Source: Rathayibacter sp. Leaf185
GTDB lineage: Bacteria > Actinomycetota > Actinomycetes > Actinomycetales > Microbacteriaceae
NCBI RefSeq assembly: GCF_001423885.1
Contig: NZ_LMPP01000004.1
Coordinates: 1-64,000 of the forward strand
Length of the DNA stretch: 64,000 bases
Direction: 5' to 3'
The position numbers were made by a program, and so were the translations under genes. A model generated the notes under the pieces. It was given only the letters and a program-made list of their open reading frames with translations, did not search any database and was not told where the DNA came from. Shown in pieces: positions 8,623-16,608 of this stretch; positions within the stretch are counted from its first letter, which is position 1; every line of letters begins with the position of its first letter.

Positions 8623-9510
8623 TCAGCCCTTGACGGCGCTGCCGACGACACCGCTGATGAGGTATCGCTGCAGGAAGATGTACGCGGCGATCAACGGCGC
8701 GGCGACGATGAGGGTCGCGGCTGCGAGGAGCCCCCACTGGCTGGTGTAGGTGCCTTGAAAGGCATAAAGGCCCAACGAGATCGGTGATTTCTGTTGATCC
8801 GGCAGGAGGATCGTGGCGAGGATGATGTCGTTCCACACACCAATGGCCTGCAGGATGAAGATCGTCGCGATCGCAGGCTTGGACAGGGGAAGGACGAAGG
8901 TGATCAGATAGCGCCAGTAGCCGGCGCCGTCCATTGCGACGGCTTCGTCGAGCTCCCGGGGCAGAGACTTCACGTAGGCGGACATCAGGATTGGTCCGAT
9001 ACCGACGGAGGCGGCCATGATGACGATGTACCCGACCTGTGTGTTGTAGAGATTCAGGTGTAGCAACAACTGGAACTGAGTGACCAGAGCATTCGGAAGG
9101 AAAAGCAGTACGACGAACAGGCCGTTCCAGAGCCGCGGAAAGCGGAGGTAGCCGCGCGCGACAGGGAAGCCTAGAAGAACCGATATGGCGGTACCAAGCC
9201 CGGCGGCGACGAAGGTGTAGAGGACGCTGTTGAGGACATAGGCGCCGAAGTCGCCCTGCACCCACGCGGTACCAAAGTTTTCGAAAGCGGGGTGCTGCAC
9301 GATGCCGATGGGGTCGGCATAGAACTCCGCGGTTGACTTCAGGGAAGTGTTCACCAAGAACAGCAGCGGGAAAACGAAACACAGCAACACGATTCCGACA
9401 AGGACGTACTTGCCGATGCTGCCCGGGTTGATCCCGTGCCGGCGTGGCGGTGTCGAGGTGGCCGCGGATCGGCTCGGGGCGTGCAGGGTTCGGGGGCGTG
9501 TCGATGTCAC
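8623..9510 (-). CDS. Carbohydrate ABC transporter permease (MalG type)
   Basis: 295 residues with six predicted membrane helices after a 30-residue cytoplasmic N-terminus. The EAA loop that contacts the ATPase reads ELDEAVAMDGAGYWRYL. The C-terminal end GVVGSAVKG is characteristic of the MalG/ThuG class (binding-protein-dependent sugar importers, CUT1). The start is GTG 9510, overlapping the stop of the MalF-type gene as GTGA. No ATPase gene is present in the operon, which is usual in actinobacteria, where MsiK-like ATPases serve several CUT1 importers. Confidence 0.92.
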   Translation of the reverse strand: MTSTRPRTLHAPSRSAATSTPPRRHGINPGSIGKYVLVGIVLLCFVFPLLFLVNTSLKSTAEFYADPIGIVQHPAFENFGTAWVQGDFGAYVLNSVLYTFVAAGLGTAISVLLGFPVARGYLRFPRLWNGLFVVLLFLPNALVTQFQLLLHLNLYNTQVGYIVIMAASVGIGPILMSAYVKSLPRELDEAVAMDGAGYWRYLITFVLPLSKPAIATIFILQAIGVWNDIILATILLPDQQKSPISLGLYAFQGTYTSQWGLLAAATLIVAAPLIAAYIFLQRYLISGVVGSAVKG

Positions 9511-10415
9511 AGTTGCGCCTCCCGGCGTCGAAGGAAAGCGAGCACGATCACGGAGATAATGCCGACGATGAAGAACTGGATCACAGAGATCGTGGCGGCG
9601 TAACCCTGCGACGCGGCGATTCCGGCCGCGGCGTTCCCACCGAACGCTTGGGAGAAAATCGCCAGCGACAGCAGCTGCGTGGCGGGGTTGCTCGGCCCGG
9701 TCAGCACGTACGCCAACTGGTAACTCTGCAGCGACCCGACGATAGAGAGCAGAACGTTCGCGGTGATCGAGGGCGCCAATAGAGGGATGGTGACCAGCCG
9801 GAGTCGCTGCCAGCCCGAAGCACCGTCGATGGACGCTGCCTCGTAGAGGTCTTCCGGGATCGCCTGCAGCCCCGCGAGGTAGATGACCACCGCCACACCC
9901 AGGCTCGACCAGATCTGTACCAGGATCACCAACGACAGAGCCAGTTTCGGGTCCCCGAAGAACGCGGATGATCCACCGAAGAGCGCCCAGATGCTTGCTG
10001 CAGGACCCTGGGAGGGGTTGAAGAACAAAGACCAGATGAGCCCGATTACGGTGACGCCGAGGATGGTGGGCAAGAACACGATCGCGCGGTACACGTTCCG
10101 GCCGCGAAGCCGCTGGTTGAACAGGACAGCGATGCCGAGCGCAATTACGTTCGCGAAGACGGTCGATACAACGGCGTAGATGAGCGTGTTCTTCAGCGCG
10201 TTGAGGTTGTAATCGATGCGGGCCGGGGAAAAGAACTCGATGTAGTTGTCGAAGTTGATCCAGTGGATCGGGATCCCGGGCAGGCCGCGAATGTCGGTGA
10301 AGGAGATCACGAAAATTCCTACCGCGGGAACGATGACGAACACGAACAGCAGTGCTGCCGCGAGGCCGGAGCTGGTGCGCAGGGCTTTTCGGCCGCCAAA
10401 GGGGTAGGAGGTCAT
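9507..10415 (-). CDS. Carbohydrate ABC transporter permease (MalF type)
   Basis: 302 residues with six membrane helices. The EAA motif EDLYEAASIDGASGWQRL lies around residue 200, followed by TIPLLAPSITANVLLS. It pairs with the downstream MalG-type gene (4-nt overlap) and the upstream lipoprotein to form a CUT1 importer. A 13-bp hairpin lies between the binding-protein gene and this one. That would lower permease expression relative to the binding protein, as in many sugar ABC operons. Confidence 0.92.
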   Translation of the reverse strand: MTSYPFGGRKALRTSSGLAAALLFVFVIVPAVGIFVISFTDIRGLPGIPIHWINFDNYIEFFSPARIDYNLNALKNTLIYAVVSTVFANVIALGIAVLFNQRLRGRNVYRAIVFLPTILGVTVIGLIWSLFFNPSQGPAASIWALFGGSSAFFGDPKLALSLVILVQIWSSLGVAVVIYLAGLQAIPEDLYEAASIDGASGWQRLRLVTIPLLAPSITANVLLSIVGSLQSYQLAYVLTGPSNPATQLLSLAIFSQAFGGNAAAGIAASQGYAATISVIQFFIVGIISVIVLAFLRRREAQL

Positions 10416-10451
10416 GATTCGGCTTTCGTTAGTTCGGGTGTGTGAACGGCT

Positions 10452-10484
10452 GGTGGAGCCGCCGTGAGATCCGGCGGCTCCACC
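10452..10484 (-). terminator. Intra-operon hairpin between binding-protein and permease genes
   Basis: A perfect 13-bp inverted repeat (10452-10464 with 10472-10484, arms GGTGGAGCCGCCG / CGGCGGCTCCACC) and 7-base loop lies just after the stop of the solute-binding protein. There is no T run, so it may act as an attenuator or an mRNA 3'-end stabiliser rather than a full terminator. Confidence 0.65.
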
Positions 10485-10488
10485 GCGT

Positions 10489-11823
10489 TCAACCGCCAGC
10501 GGTCCAGGCCGACTGCGACGCCTTCGCTGCTTCGTCCGCGCTGGATGTCCCGAGCGGGCTCACCGCGGAGTAGTTGAACGGGAACGCTGCCGCCTGACCG
10601 GCCGTGCTGTTCGGGGTCCAGACCTGGTCCCATGCCGGAGAGAACGTCTTGGTGTACTGATCGATCGACTGCAGGAAGTCACTCGAGGGGATATTCGGCT
10701 GAGCCGGAGCGAACCCAGTTGTTGCGACGAACTTCTTGTATTCCGTCGGTGTGGAGAAGAAGTCCAGGTACGCCATCGCCGCGGTCTTGTTCTTCGAGGA
10801 GGTCGGAAGGGCCATGCGCAGCTCGACCTTGCCGCCGAGGGTGGTGTTGTCAGAGGCGTTGTCCGACGCGGGCAGCGGGAAGTAGCCGTACTCAAACTTC
10901 TGCGCAACGGCCTGATCGATCGTGGTCTGGTCCCAGGTTCCGTCGACGGTCATCGCGACCTGACCGTTTGCGAATGCGGCGGGGATCGCGTTGTAGGCAA
11001 CGCCGGCGAAGTTCTCCTGACCCATGTCATACAGAGACTGCACTCGCTTCAGGACCTCGAGTTGTGTGCCCTGGCTGAGGCTGGCGTCCTTTGCCCACAG
11101 ATCCTTCGCGAGGGTCTCCTTGTCGTCCGCAGTCGGGTAGAGGCTCTGGACCGAGGCGATCATCGTCAGTCCAGCCGGCCAGCCGTCCTTCCCGCCGATG
11201 CCCAGTGGTGCGACGCCGGCGTCCTGCAACTTCGCCGCCGCGTCTTGAAACTCGGACCACGTTGTGGGCACTTCGATGTTGTTCTTCTTGAACATGTCCT
11301 TGTTGTAGAACACGCCTGTGTAGTAGCTCAAGCCTGTAGGGACGGTGTAGCTCTTGCCGTCATACTTCAGCGAATCTATGACGCTCGGCGTGAAGTTCTT
11401 CAAGAACTCTTCGTTGGAGAGGTCCGTGAACAACCCGGCGTCCGCGGCGGTGTTGTCATCCGTGGCTACGGCACCCGTGACGAACGAGGGCACCTCTCGG
11501 GGTGATGCGAGCGTGACGTCGAGGTTGCCGGCTGTTAGCCGGGACGATCGAGCCGCGTTGAAGTCGTTGTTCGGGACGCTGCTGAACTCGACCGTGACGT
11601 CCGGATACTTCGCCTCGAAATCCTCATTCAGCTGCTTGAACGCTGTGTCCGAGGCGTCGGCGGAGGCGACCAGCACGTTGAGGGTGCCGCTCGGCTCTCC
11701 GGAGTCCGAGGACTCCTCGTTCGAGGATGAAGAGCAACCGCTGAGCAGACCAAGGGTCACCACGCCGGCGATGCCGAGCGCCCCGATCTTTACCAGCGCT
11801 GCGCGGGCAGGTGTGACGAGCAT
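10489..11823 (-). CDS. Extracellular sugar-binding lipoprotein (ABC transporter, CUT1)
   Basis: 444 residues. An N-terminal signal with lipobox LLSGC places the mature protein on the outside of the membrane. The body has the fold-1 solute-binding pattern of MalE-like proteins: an early FKQLNEDFEAKYPDVTVEF strand-helix, a mid DGKSYTVPTGLSYYTGVFYN segment and GQVAMTVDGTWDQTT. It is the first gene of the minus-strand operon (two permeases, GH130, SGNH). Two LacI-type operator-like sequences lie between its start and the divergent LacI gene. Ligand unknown; a beta-mannoside or other plant or yeast oligosaccharide would fit the GH130 gene. Confidence 0.92.
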   Translation of the reverse strand: MLVTPARAALVKIGALGIAGVVTLGLLSGCSSSSNEESSDSGEPSGTLNVLVASADASDTAFKQLNEDFEAKYPDVTVEFSSVPNNDFNAARSSRLTAGNLDVTLASPREVPSFVTGAVATDDNTAADAGLFTDLSNEEFLKNFTPSVIDSLKYDGKSYTVPTGLSYYTGVFYNKDMFKKNNIEVPTTWSEFQDAAAKLQDAGVAPLGIGGKDGWPAGLTMIASVQSLYPTADDKETLAKDLWAKDASLSQGTQLEVLKRVQSLYDMGQENFAGVAYNAIPAAFANGQVAMTVDGTWDQTTIDQAVAQKFEYGYFPLPASDNASDNTTLGGKVELRMALPTSSKNKTAAMAYLDFFSTPTEYKKFVATTGFAPAQPNIPSSDFLQSIDQYTKTFSPAWDQVWTPNSTAGQAAAFPFNYSAVSPLGTSSADEAAKASQSAWTAGG

Positions 11824-11847
11824 GTGGATGCACTCCTTCGTGTCAGT

Positions 11848-11861
11848 CCGAACCGTTTCGG
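11848..11861. promoter_or_regulatory. LacI-type operator candidate 1 (importer operon)
   Basis: CCGAACCGTTTCGG is palindromic at six of seven base pairs and has a central CG, the hallmark of LacI/GalR operators. It lies 25 bases before the start of the binding-protein gene and 76 bases before the divergent LacI gene. The identical 14-mer recurs at 15561-15574 before the alpha-glucosidase gene. Confidence 0.75.
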
Positions 11862-11880
11862 GTTGTGGGGAACCTACGCT

Positions 11881-11894
11881 CCGAAGCGTTTCGT
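11881..11894. promoter_or_regulatory. LacI-type operator candidate 2 (variant copy)
   Basis: CCGAAGCGTTTCGT differs at two positions from the site at 11848-11861 and keeps the CGAA..CG..TTCG core. Its centre is 33 bases from that of the first site, about three helical turns, so two dimers could bind the same face. Either site could serve the divergent regulator gene for autoregulation. Confidence 0.65.
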
Positions 11895-11937
11895 GTCAAC
11901 TCTCGGCCCGATGCCGTCCAGCGCGTACAGTCATCCC

Positions 11938-12960
11938 ATGAGCCGCACCGCGTCCGCCTCCGTCACAATCGCAGATGTGGCGCGGCAAGCTGGCGTCGCC
12001 ATCAGCACCGCGTCGACAGCTTTGAATAATCGCGCTGGTGTCTCAAAGCAGACGAGAGAGCGTGTGCAGAGCGTCGCCCAATCGTTGGGGTATGTGCCAT
12101 CGATTCGCGGGCGCAGTCTGTCATCGATGCGGGCGTTTGCGATCGGATTGATAGTGCAGCGCGACCCGGACGTGCTGGAATCGGACCCGTTCTTCGGAGC
12201 ATTCATCGGCGGGGTCGAGGAAGTGCTTGCTCCCCGCGGCTACGCCCTGGCGCTACAGATCGCGAAGGATGAAGCCAGCAGTCTCGCCCGACACATCGAG
12301 CTCGCTGAAAGCGGTCGAGTCGACGGCCTTCTCCTTAGCGAGTTGCACATCGACGACGAACGATGGCGTGCTCTGCAGAGCCGCGGTGTCCCCGCCGTCG
12401 CGGTCAATCCCGGAAGGCGGGATAGCGATCTTCCGTCCGTGGTCCAAGACGGCGAACAGGCTATAGACGACCTCATCGGGCACCTGGTTGAACGGGGACA
12501 TGAACGGATTGCACACGTCGCTGGCCCTCCGGCGTTCGTGCACGCGCGCAACCGCTCGATGGCCTGGCGTACCGCGCTCCGCGCCCGTGGACTCGAAGCG
12601 TCAGTTGAGGTGTGCGGGGACTTCACCTATGAAGGTGGTCAGCGTGCCGCAGACCTTATCCTTGACCTCAAGGAACGCCCAACGGCGGTCTTCTGCGCAA
12701 ACGACCTCTCCGCGATCGGTTTCCTCAACCGGGCACTCGAGCTGGGGGTACAGGTCCCAGATGACCTCGCGATCGCTGGCTTCGATGGCATCTTGCCAGG
12801 TCAGTGGGTTCGCCCAGCGTTGACGACCATCAAAACGTCGCCCCGGTCCCTCGGAAGGGAAGCGGCACAACTGCTCCTGTTGAGTATCGACGGCGGACAA
12901 CCACGCAACGTCACTATTCCCCCGGCGGCTTTTCATGCAAGTGGATCGACCGGCGGCTGA
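11938..12960 (+). CDS. LacI family transcriptional regulator of the sugar importer
   Basis: 340 residues. The N-terminal LacI helix-turn-helix reads VTIADVARQAGVAISTASTA, with the hinge helix before SIRGRSLSS. A periplasmic-binding-like domain follows: GLIVQRDPDVLESDPFFGAFIGG, then FCANDLSAIGFLNRALELG, and IAGFDGI near the end. I start at ATG 11938 because the HTH follows within ten residues. The frame opens as early as 11824, but that would place the start inside the binding-protein promoter. It is divergent from the importer operon, with two operator-like sites between, and a third identical site lies before the alpha-glucosidase gene. It is likely a repressor relieved by an imported sugar. 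Confidence 0.92.
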   Translation: MSRTASASVTIADVARQAGVAISTASTALNNRAGVSKQTRERVQSVAQSLGYVPSIRGRSLSSMRAFAIGLIVQRDPDVLESDPFFGAFIGGVEEVLAPRGYALALQIAKDEASSLARHIELAESGRVDGLLLSELHIDDERWRALQSRGVPAVAVNPGRRDSDLPSVVQDGEQAIDDLIGHLVERGHERIAHVAGPPAFVHARNRSMAWRTALRARGLEASVEVCGDFTYEGGQRAADLILDLKERPTAVFCANDLSAIGFLNRALELGVQVPDDLAIAGFDGILPGQWVRPALTTIKTSPRSLGREAAQLLLLSIDGGQPRNVTIPPAAFHASGSTGG

Positions 12961-12972
12961 GCGGGTCAAGCT

Positions 12973-13351
12973 TCAGCCGTTCTGGACGACGTCAACAACG
13001 GTTCGGATACCGAGCGATGCAGCGTCGGCGATCAAGTCTTCCGCCTCCCCGAGTTGCCCGAAGTCGGGGTGGATGGCCCGGTGGTCCTCGACGTCTTAGC
13101 CGCTGTCGGCTAGCGGCGACCAGTACCACGGCGTGAGCCAGAGGGCGTCGAGGCCGAGTTCGCTGAGGTACCCGAGTCGGCTACGTTCCCCGGCAAGGTC
13201 GCCGATGCCCTCGCCAATTCCGTCCGCGAAGCCGCGGACGAAGATCTGGTAGATCGCAGCCCTGCGCCACCAGTCTCCCCGTCAGTGCCGGGCCGGCCAC
13301 GTGGGCGGCGGCGGGTGACAATGGGCTGTCCTGAGCGTGATTGAGTGTCAC
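12973..13351 (-). pseudogene. GH13 alpha-glucosidase remnant (N-terminal part, frameshifted and with a stop)
   Basis: Minus-strand reading gives WWRRAAIYQIFVRGFADG, then LGLDALWLTPWYWSPLADSG, an in-frame TAA at 13096-13098, DVEDHRAIHPDFGQLGEAED and finally VVDVVQNG with a stop at 12973. These pieces line up along the first 130 residues of the intact GH13 gene next door (WWRQASVYQIYPRSFADA; SLGIDAVWLSPFYPSALADG; VIVDIVPNH). A GTG at 13351 with AAAGGA upstream looks like the old start, but a frame change near 13285 separates it from the GH13 part. Everything past the first beta/alpha units, including all catalytic residues, is missing. It is a dead paralogue convergent with the LacI gene. Confidence 0.85.
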
Positions 13352-13643
13352 TGATCGGATCCTTTCGGCGGCACGTGGCGGGAAGCCGCGACGCATTGAG
13401 CGCTGTACCCCCGCCGCTCCGGTTGTTTCTTCCTGCAGTGTCGTAGCAGTAGCGAGATTTCTCCGCTGCGCCAATGCGAATGGCATGAGCGGTCGGGCGC
13501 GAGGATGTCCGTTTTCGTGGTGTGGGTGCGTCTGTGTGAGACGCCCGGCCAGAGGGTTCGTGACCTGTGTCGCGATCGAGCGAGGGTCCTGAAGCTCAGT
13601 CTCTTCCCGCACCGAGCCTCCAGACCTCCCCTGGGCGTGTCTT

Positions 13644-15311
13644 CTACGTGCGCAACCAGACCGTCCCGACGCCCATCACGGCACCGTCTGCCAACGGGGC
13701 CGTAGCCAGTAGCAGCTGCCCGGCCGGGAGGTCGTAGGGCTCATTGCTGAAAACCGTCACGTTCGTCCAGCCGTTGGGGCGGTGAAATGCCAGGACATCT
13801 TCCCGCCCGGTTTCCAGCCAGTCGAGGCGTTCGTCGGTCTGCAGCTGTCGTCGCAGATTGAGAGCACGGCGGTACAAGTTCAGCGTCGAGTCCGGGTCCG
13901 CGTCCTCGGCATCGACGCTCGACTCCCCGAACCATCCTGGTTGCGGCAGGTGCGATCCGCCGGAACCGAATCCGAAGGACTCCCCCTTTCGCGTCCAAGG
14001 CAGCGGAACCCGGGACCCGTCACGACCGATGTCGACGCCCGGGTTCCGGAAGAACGCCGGGTCCTGTCGGTTGGCGTCGGGGATGTCACCGACCTCCTGC
14101 AAGCCGAGCTCCTCGCCCTGATAGAGGTACGCCGAACCGGGCAGTGCTAGCTCGAGCATCGTGGCGGCCTTCGCACGACGCAGTCCGAGTTCTTGATCGA
14201 CGGACTCCTGCGCGCCGCCGGCAAGAAGCCAAGCGCCGCCCTGCCGCTGATCCATGGAGGAGCGTTCGGGGAGACCGTAGCGCGTGGCGTGCCGGACAAC
14301 GTCGTGGTTCGACAAAACCCAGGTCGTCGATGACCCGGACTGCTCGGCGAGCTCGAGGTTCGATTGAATGATGGTCCGGAATGATCCTGCGTGAAAGTCC
14401 GCTTCGAGCAGATCGAAGTTGAACGCCTGTCCGAGACCCTCAGCACTGGCGTACCGTGCCCGGCGATCGGCGGCAACCCAGGCCTCGGCGACTGCGGTCC
14501 GGGCCGGCATGTACTCGTTGAAAACCTGCCGCCATTCAGCGTAGATCGCGTGGACGTCATCGCGGTCCCACAACGGGTGCGAACCGTCCATCGGCATCGC
14601 TTCAAGAGCGGCCGCGTCCGGTAGAACGGCGGATGTAGGGCCAAGCTCTTTCGCCAGACCGTGCGCGACGTCAATGCGGAAGCCGTCGACACCACGGTCC
14701 GACCAGAACCGCAGCGTATGTAGGAAGTCATCTCGAACCTCCCTATTTGCCCAGTTGAGATCGGGCTGTTCTACGGCGAAATGATGGAAGTACCACTGAC
14801 CATCGCCCACAGATTTCCAGGCGGGGCCGCCAAACGCTGATTCCCAATCTGCAGGCGGCTCAGTTCCATTTGGGCCGGTGCCGTCGCGGAACACGTACCG
14901 GTCTCGGGCGGAGGAGCCCTTCGGTGAAGCCAAGGCCTCGCAGAACCAAGCGTGTCGGTCGCTCGTATGGTTCGGCACGATGTCGACTATCACCCGGATG
15001 GAGGCGCTGTGTAGGACAGTGATCATGGCGTCGAAGTCGTCCAGGGTGCCGAGGCGTGGATCGACGTCCCGATAGTCGTCTACGTCGTAGCCGCCGTCCG
15101 CCAAGGCGGAGGGGTAGAAGGGGCTGAGCCAGACAGCGTCAATGCCGAGCGATTTCAGATACGGAACCCGGTCGGTGATACCCCGCAGATCACCGATGCC
15201 GTCGCCGTTCGCGTCCGCGAACGACCGCGGGTAGATCTGGTAGACGCTCGCTTGGCGCCACCAATTCTCATCGGGAGCGGTGACAGCGGAAGCGCTCGAA
15301 GTGTCGGTCAT
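13644..15311 (-). CDS. GH13 alpha-glucosidase (oligo-1,6-glucosidase/alpha-amylase family)
   Basis: About 555 residues. All GH13 conserved regions are visible: region I VDIVPNHTSD, region II GFRIDVAHGL (Asp nucleophile), region III VAEAWVA (Glu acid/base) and region IV VLSNHDVVRHATRYG (His-Asp). The QIYPRSFADANGDGIGDL start and IDAVWLSPFYPS are typical of alpha-glucosidases (GH13_23/30-like) that cleave alpha-glucosides in the cytoplasm. There is no signal peptide. I chose ATG 15311 with GAAAGG upstream, because the family begins about 15 residues before WWRQASVYQIY. The frame is open up to 15509, and that extension is not family-like. A perfect copy of the LacI-type operator lies about 250 bases upstream, suggesting it belongs to the importer regulon. 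Confidence 0.92.
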   Translation of the reverse strand: MTDTSSASAVTAPDENWWRQASVYQIYPRSFADANGDGIGDLRGITDRVPYLKSLGIDAVWLSPFYPSALADGGYDVDDYRDVDPRLGTLDDFDAMITVLHSASIRVIVDIVPNHTSDRHAWFCEALASPKGSSARDRYVFRDGTGPNGTEPPADWESAFGGPAWKSVGDGQWYFHHFAVEQPDLNWANREVRDDFLHTLRFWSDRGVDGFRIDVAHGLAKELGPTSAVLPDAAALEAMPMDGSHPLWDRDDVHAIYAEWRQVFNEYMPARTAVAEAWVAADRRARYASAEGLGQAFNFDLLEADFHAGSFRTIIQSNLELAEQSGSSTTWVLSNHDVVRHATRYGLPERSSMDQRQGGAWLLAGGAQESVDQELGLRRAKAATMLELALPGSAYLYQGEELGLQEVGDIPDANRQDPAFFRNPGVDIGRDGSRVPLPWTRKGESFGFGSGGSHLPQPGWFGESSVDAEDADPDSTLNLYRRALNLRRQLQTDERLDWLETGREDVLAFHRPNGWTNVTVFSNEPYDLPAGQLLLATAPLADGAVMGVGTVWLRT

Positions 15312-15419
15312 TGGAAGCCTTTCAAGAAGCATGTCGCGGGGCAGCAAGAAGAGGCATCGGTCGACTCCCCCCGAAAGAAGCCGACCGACGCGATTGGAAG
15401 TCAGCAGGGATTCCAACGG

Positions 15420-15543
15420 GTTGGCACGACAGGGCCCCGGCCAGGGGTACGTCGTCGATGTAGCTCCAGTGATCGCCATGCGGACTGGTCGCGCTGTCGA
15501 AGCCCACATCGATGCGCACTATCGATTTGCCTGCTCCCACCGA
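15420..15543 (-). pseudogene. Possible fragment of a carbohydrate-binding domain
   Basis: A minus-strand frame reads VRIDVGFDSATSPHGDHWSYIDDVPLAG, of which IDVGFDSATS and DHWSYIDDV resemble the last strands of jelly-roll carbohydrate-binding modules. It has no start, stops abruptly and lies in the leader of the alpha-glucosidase gene. I read it as a decayed fragment, weakly supported. Confidence 0.3.
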
Positions 15544-15560
15544 TCCGATCCAGGATCCTT

Positions 15561-15574
15561 CCGAACCGTTTCGG
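15561..15574. promoter_or_regulatory. LacI-type operator candidate 3 (alpha-glucosidase gene)
   Basis: CCGAACCGTTTCGG, identical to the site at 11848-11861. It also lies inside a longer inverted repeat CCGAACC-GTTTC-GGTTCGG (15561-15579). It is upstream of the GH13 gene on the minus strand, which would have a leader of up to about 250 bases. Confidence 0.7.
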
Positions 15575-15741
15575 TTCGGCAAGAGTGCCACCGTGTTGCC
15601 TGGAACGCAACAGCAACGCGAGGCTGGTCGGTGCGAAGGAGCCGAGTTACCGCGGACGTCGAGCGGTGGACGCTCGAGCGACGCGACGAGGTCCCTCGAA
15701 CTCGGCGTCGGCGGCTGGGACACCCGTCATCAACGAGCCCA

Positions 15742-16050
15742 CCCGACGGCTTGGCTGTGCGCGGCGTCTTCGACATGCTGCCGTTGAGCGCCACCGAGTT
15801 CCTGGTACTGGGGCGCAGCTTCCAGAGCGGCGTCGGGTACCAAGTGCACATCTATCTCGCGTCCACCCACGGCGCGCAGAACGTTCTGGGTCAGGCTCAG
15901 CTCGCCGGCACCGGGAAGGAGATGACCAAGAGGGCAAAATCGAGGCCGGAACGAATCTCGGCAGTGGATGAGGACTCTCTGGCGTCGACCGGCGCCGAGC
16001 CCTCCGGGCACCTTGCCGCGGCTGCAGCGCTCCTGCTTGTAGGGCGCTGA
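15742..16050 (+). pseudogene. Fragment of an esterase-like/phytase-family protein
   Basis: In one plus frame from about 15742 the text RGVFDMLPLSATEFLVLGRS, then GVGYQVHIYLASTHGAQNVLG, resembles the middle of 'esterase-like activity of phytase' (PF13449) proteins, in which a propeller strand carries 'LSATEFLVLERSF'. No start or N-terminal half is present upstream, and after about 15930 the frame no longer looks like the family. The fragment lies between the LacI-type operator and the conjugation remnants. Family assignment is by memory of the motif and is moderate. Confidence 0.5.
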
Positions 16051-16131
16051 TGCCGATGTAGCGTCGAGCCTCGTGCTCGCGCATGGCTCGCATGGATACA
16101 GAGTGAATTCTTGCGTCTTTGGCTCACCGGT

Positions 16132-16608
16132 TCAGGCGTCTTCTTTGTCCGGGCGCTGCGTGTACAGCGGCGGCTGCCGATCGGGCGGAAACGCACCCTC
16201 GACCGGCGCCTCGTAGGGCAGCGCCTCCGCGATCCGGTTCTCGTCCGTGGAGTCCGCGAACGGCCCGTCCGGGGAGAGCAGGACGCTCATGTGCGGGTCG
16301 CAGTGGTTGATCCACCACGCGCTCATCCCGGCTTTCGGGTCGGCGCGTGCGGCCTCTCACGCCCGCCACAGCGCCTCGATGCGCCGCTGCGCATCCTGGG
16401 ATTCCCACCAGGCCGCTTTCCATCGCAGGCCGCCACCGGAGCCTTGCGCCATGACTCGGCGCTGGTAGGTGCCGATGAGCTGCTTGCGCACGAACTCATC
16501 CGCCGATCCGAAGCGCGTCGTCGGCTCCTCCCCCGGGTCGACGTCGGCGCTTACCGCCGCAGTGGCAGGCTCGTCGGCGCCGAACGGGTCGTCGTCGTAA
16601 CCGGTCAT
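16132..16608 (-). pseudogene. DUF4913 protein gene interrupted by a nonsense codon
   Basis: Two adjacent minus-strand pieces lie in the same frame. The first runs from ATG 16608 (TYQRRVMAQGSGGGLRWKAA, then WWESQDAQRRIEALWRA) to TGA 16357-16359. The second continues directly with EAARADPKAGMSAWWINHCD, HMSVLLSPDGPFAD. Joined, they match the DUF4913 layout (rewritten by W-W, 'EALWRAWE', 'SVWW..H.D.HM..LL...GPF'). A family Trp at the stop position suggests a single TGG to TGA change. DUF4913 genes sit beside TraG-like coupling proteins in actinobacterial conjugative elements, as here: its start overlaps the stop of the coupling-protein remnant by 4 bases. It could be a sequencing error, but the neighbour is also broken. 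Confidence 0.75.
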
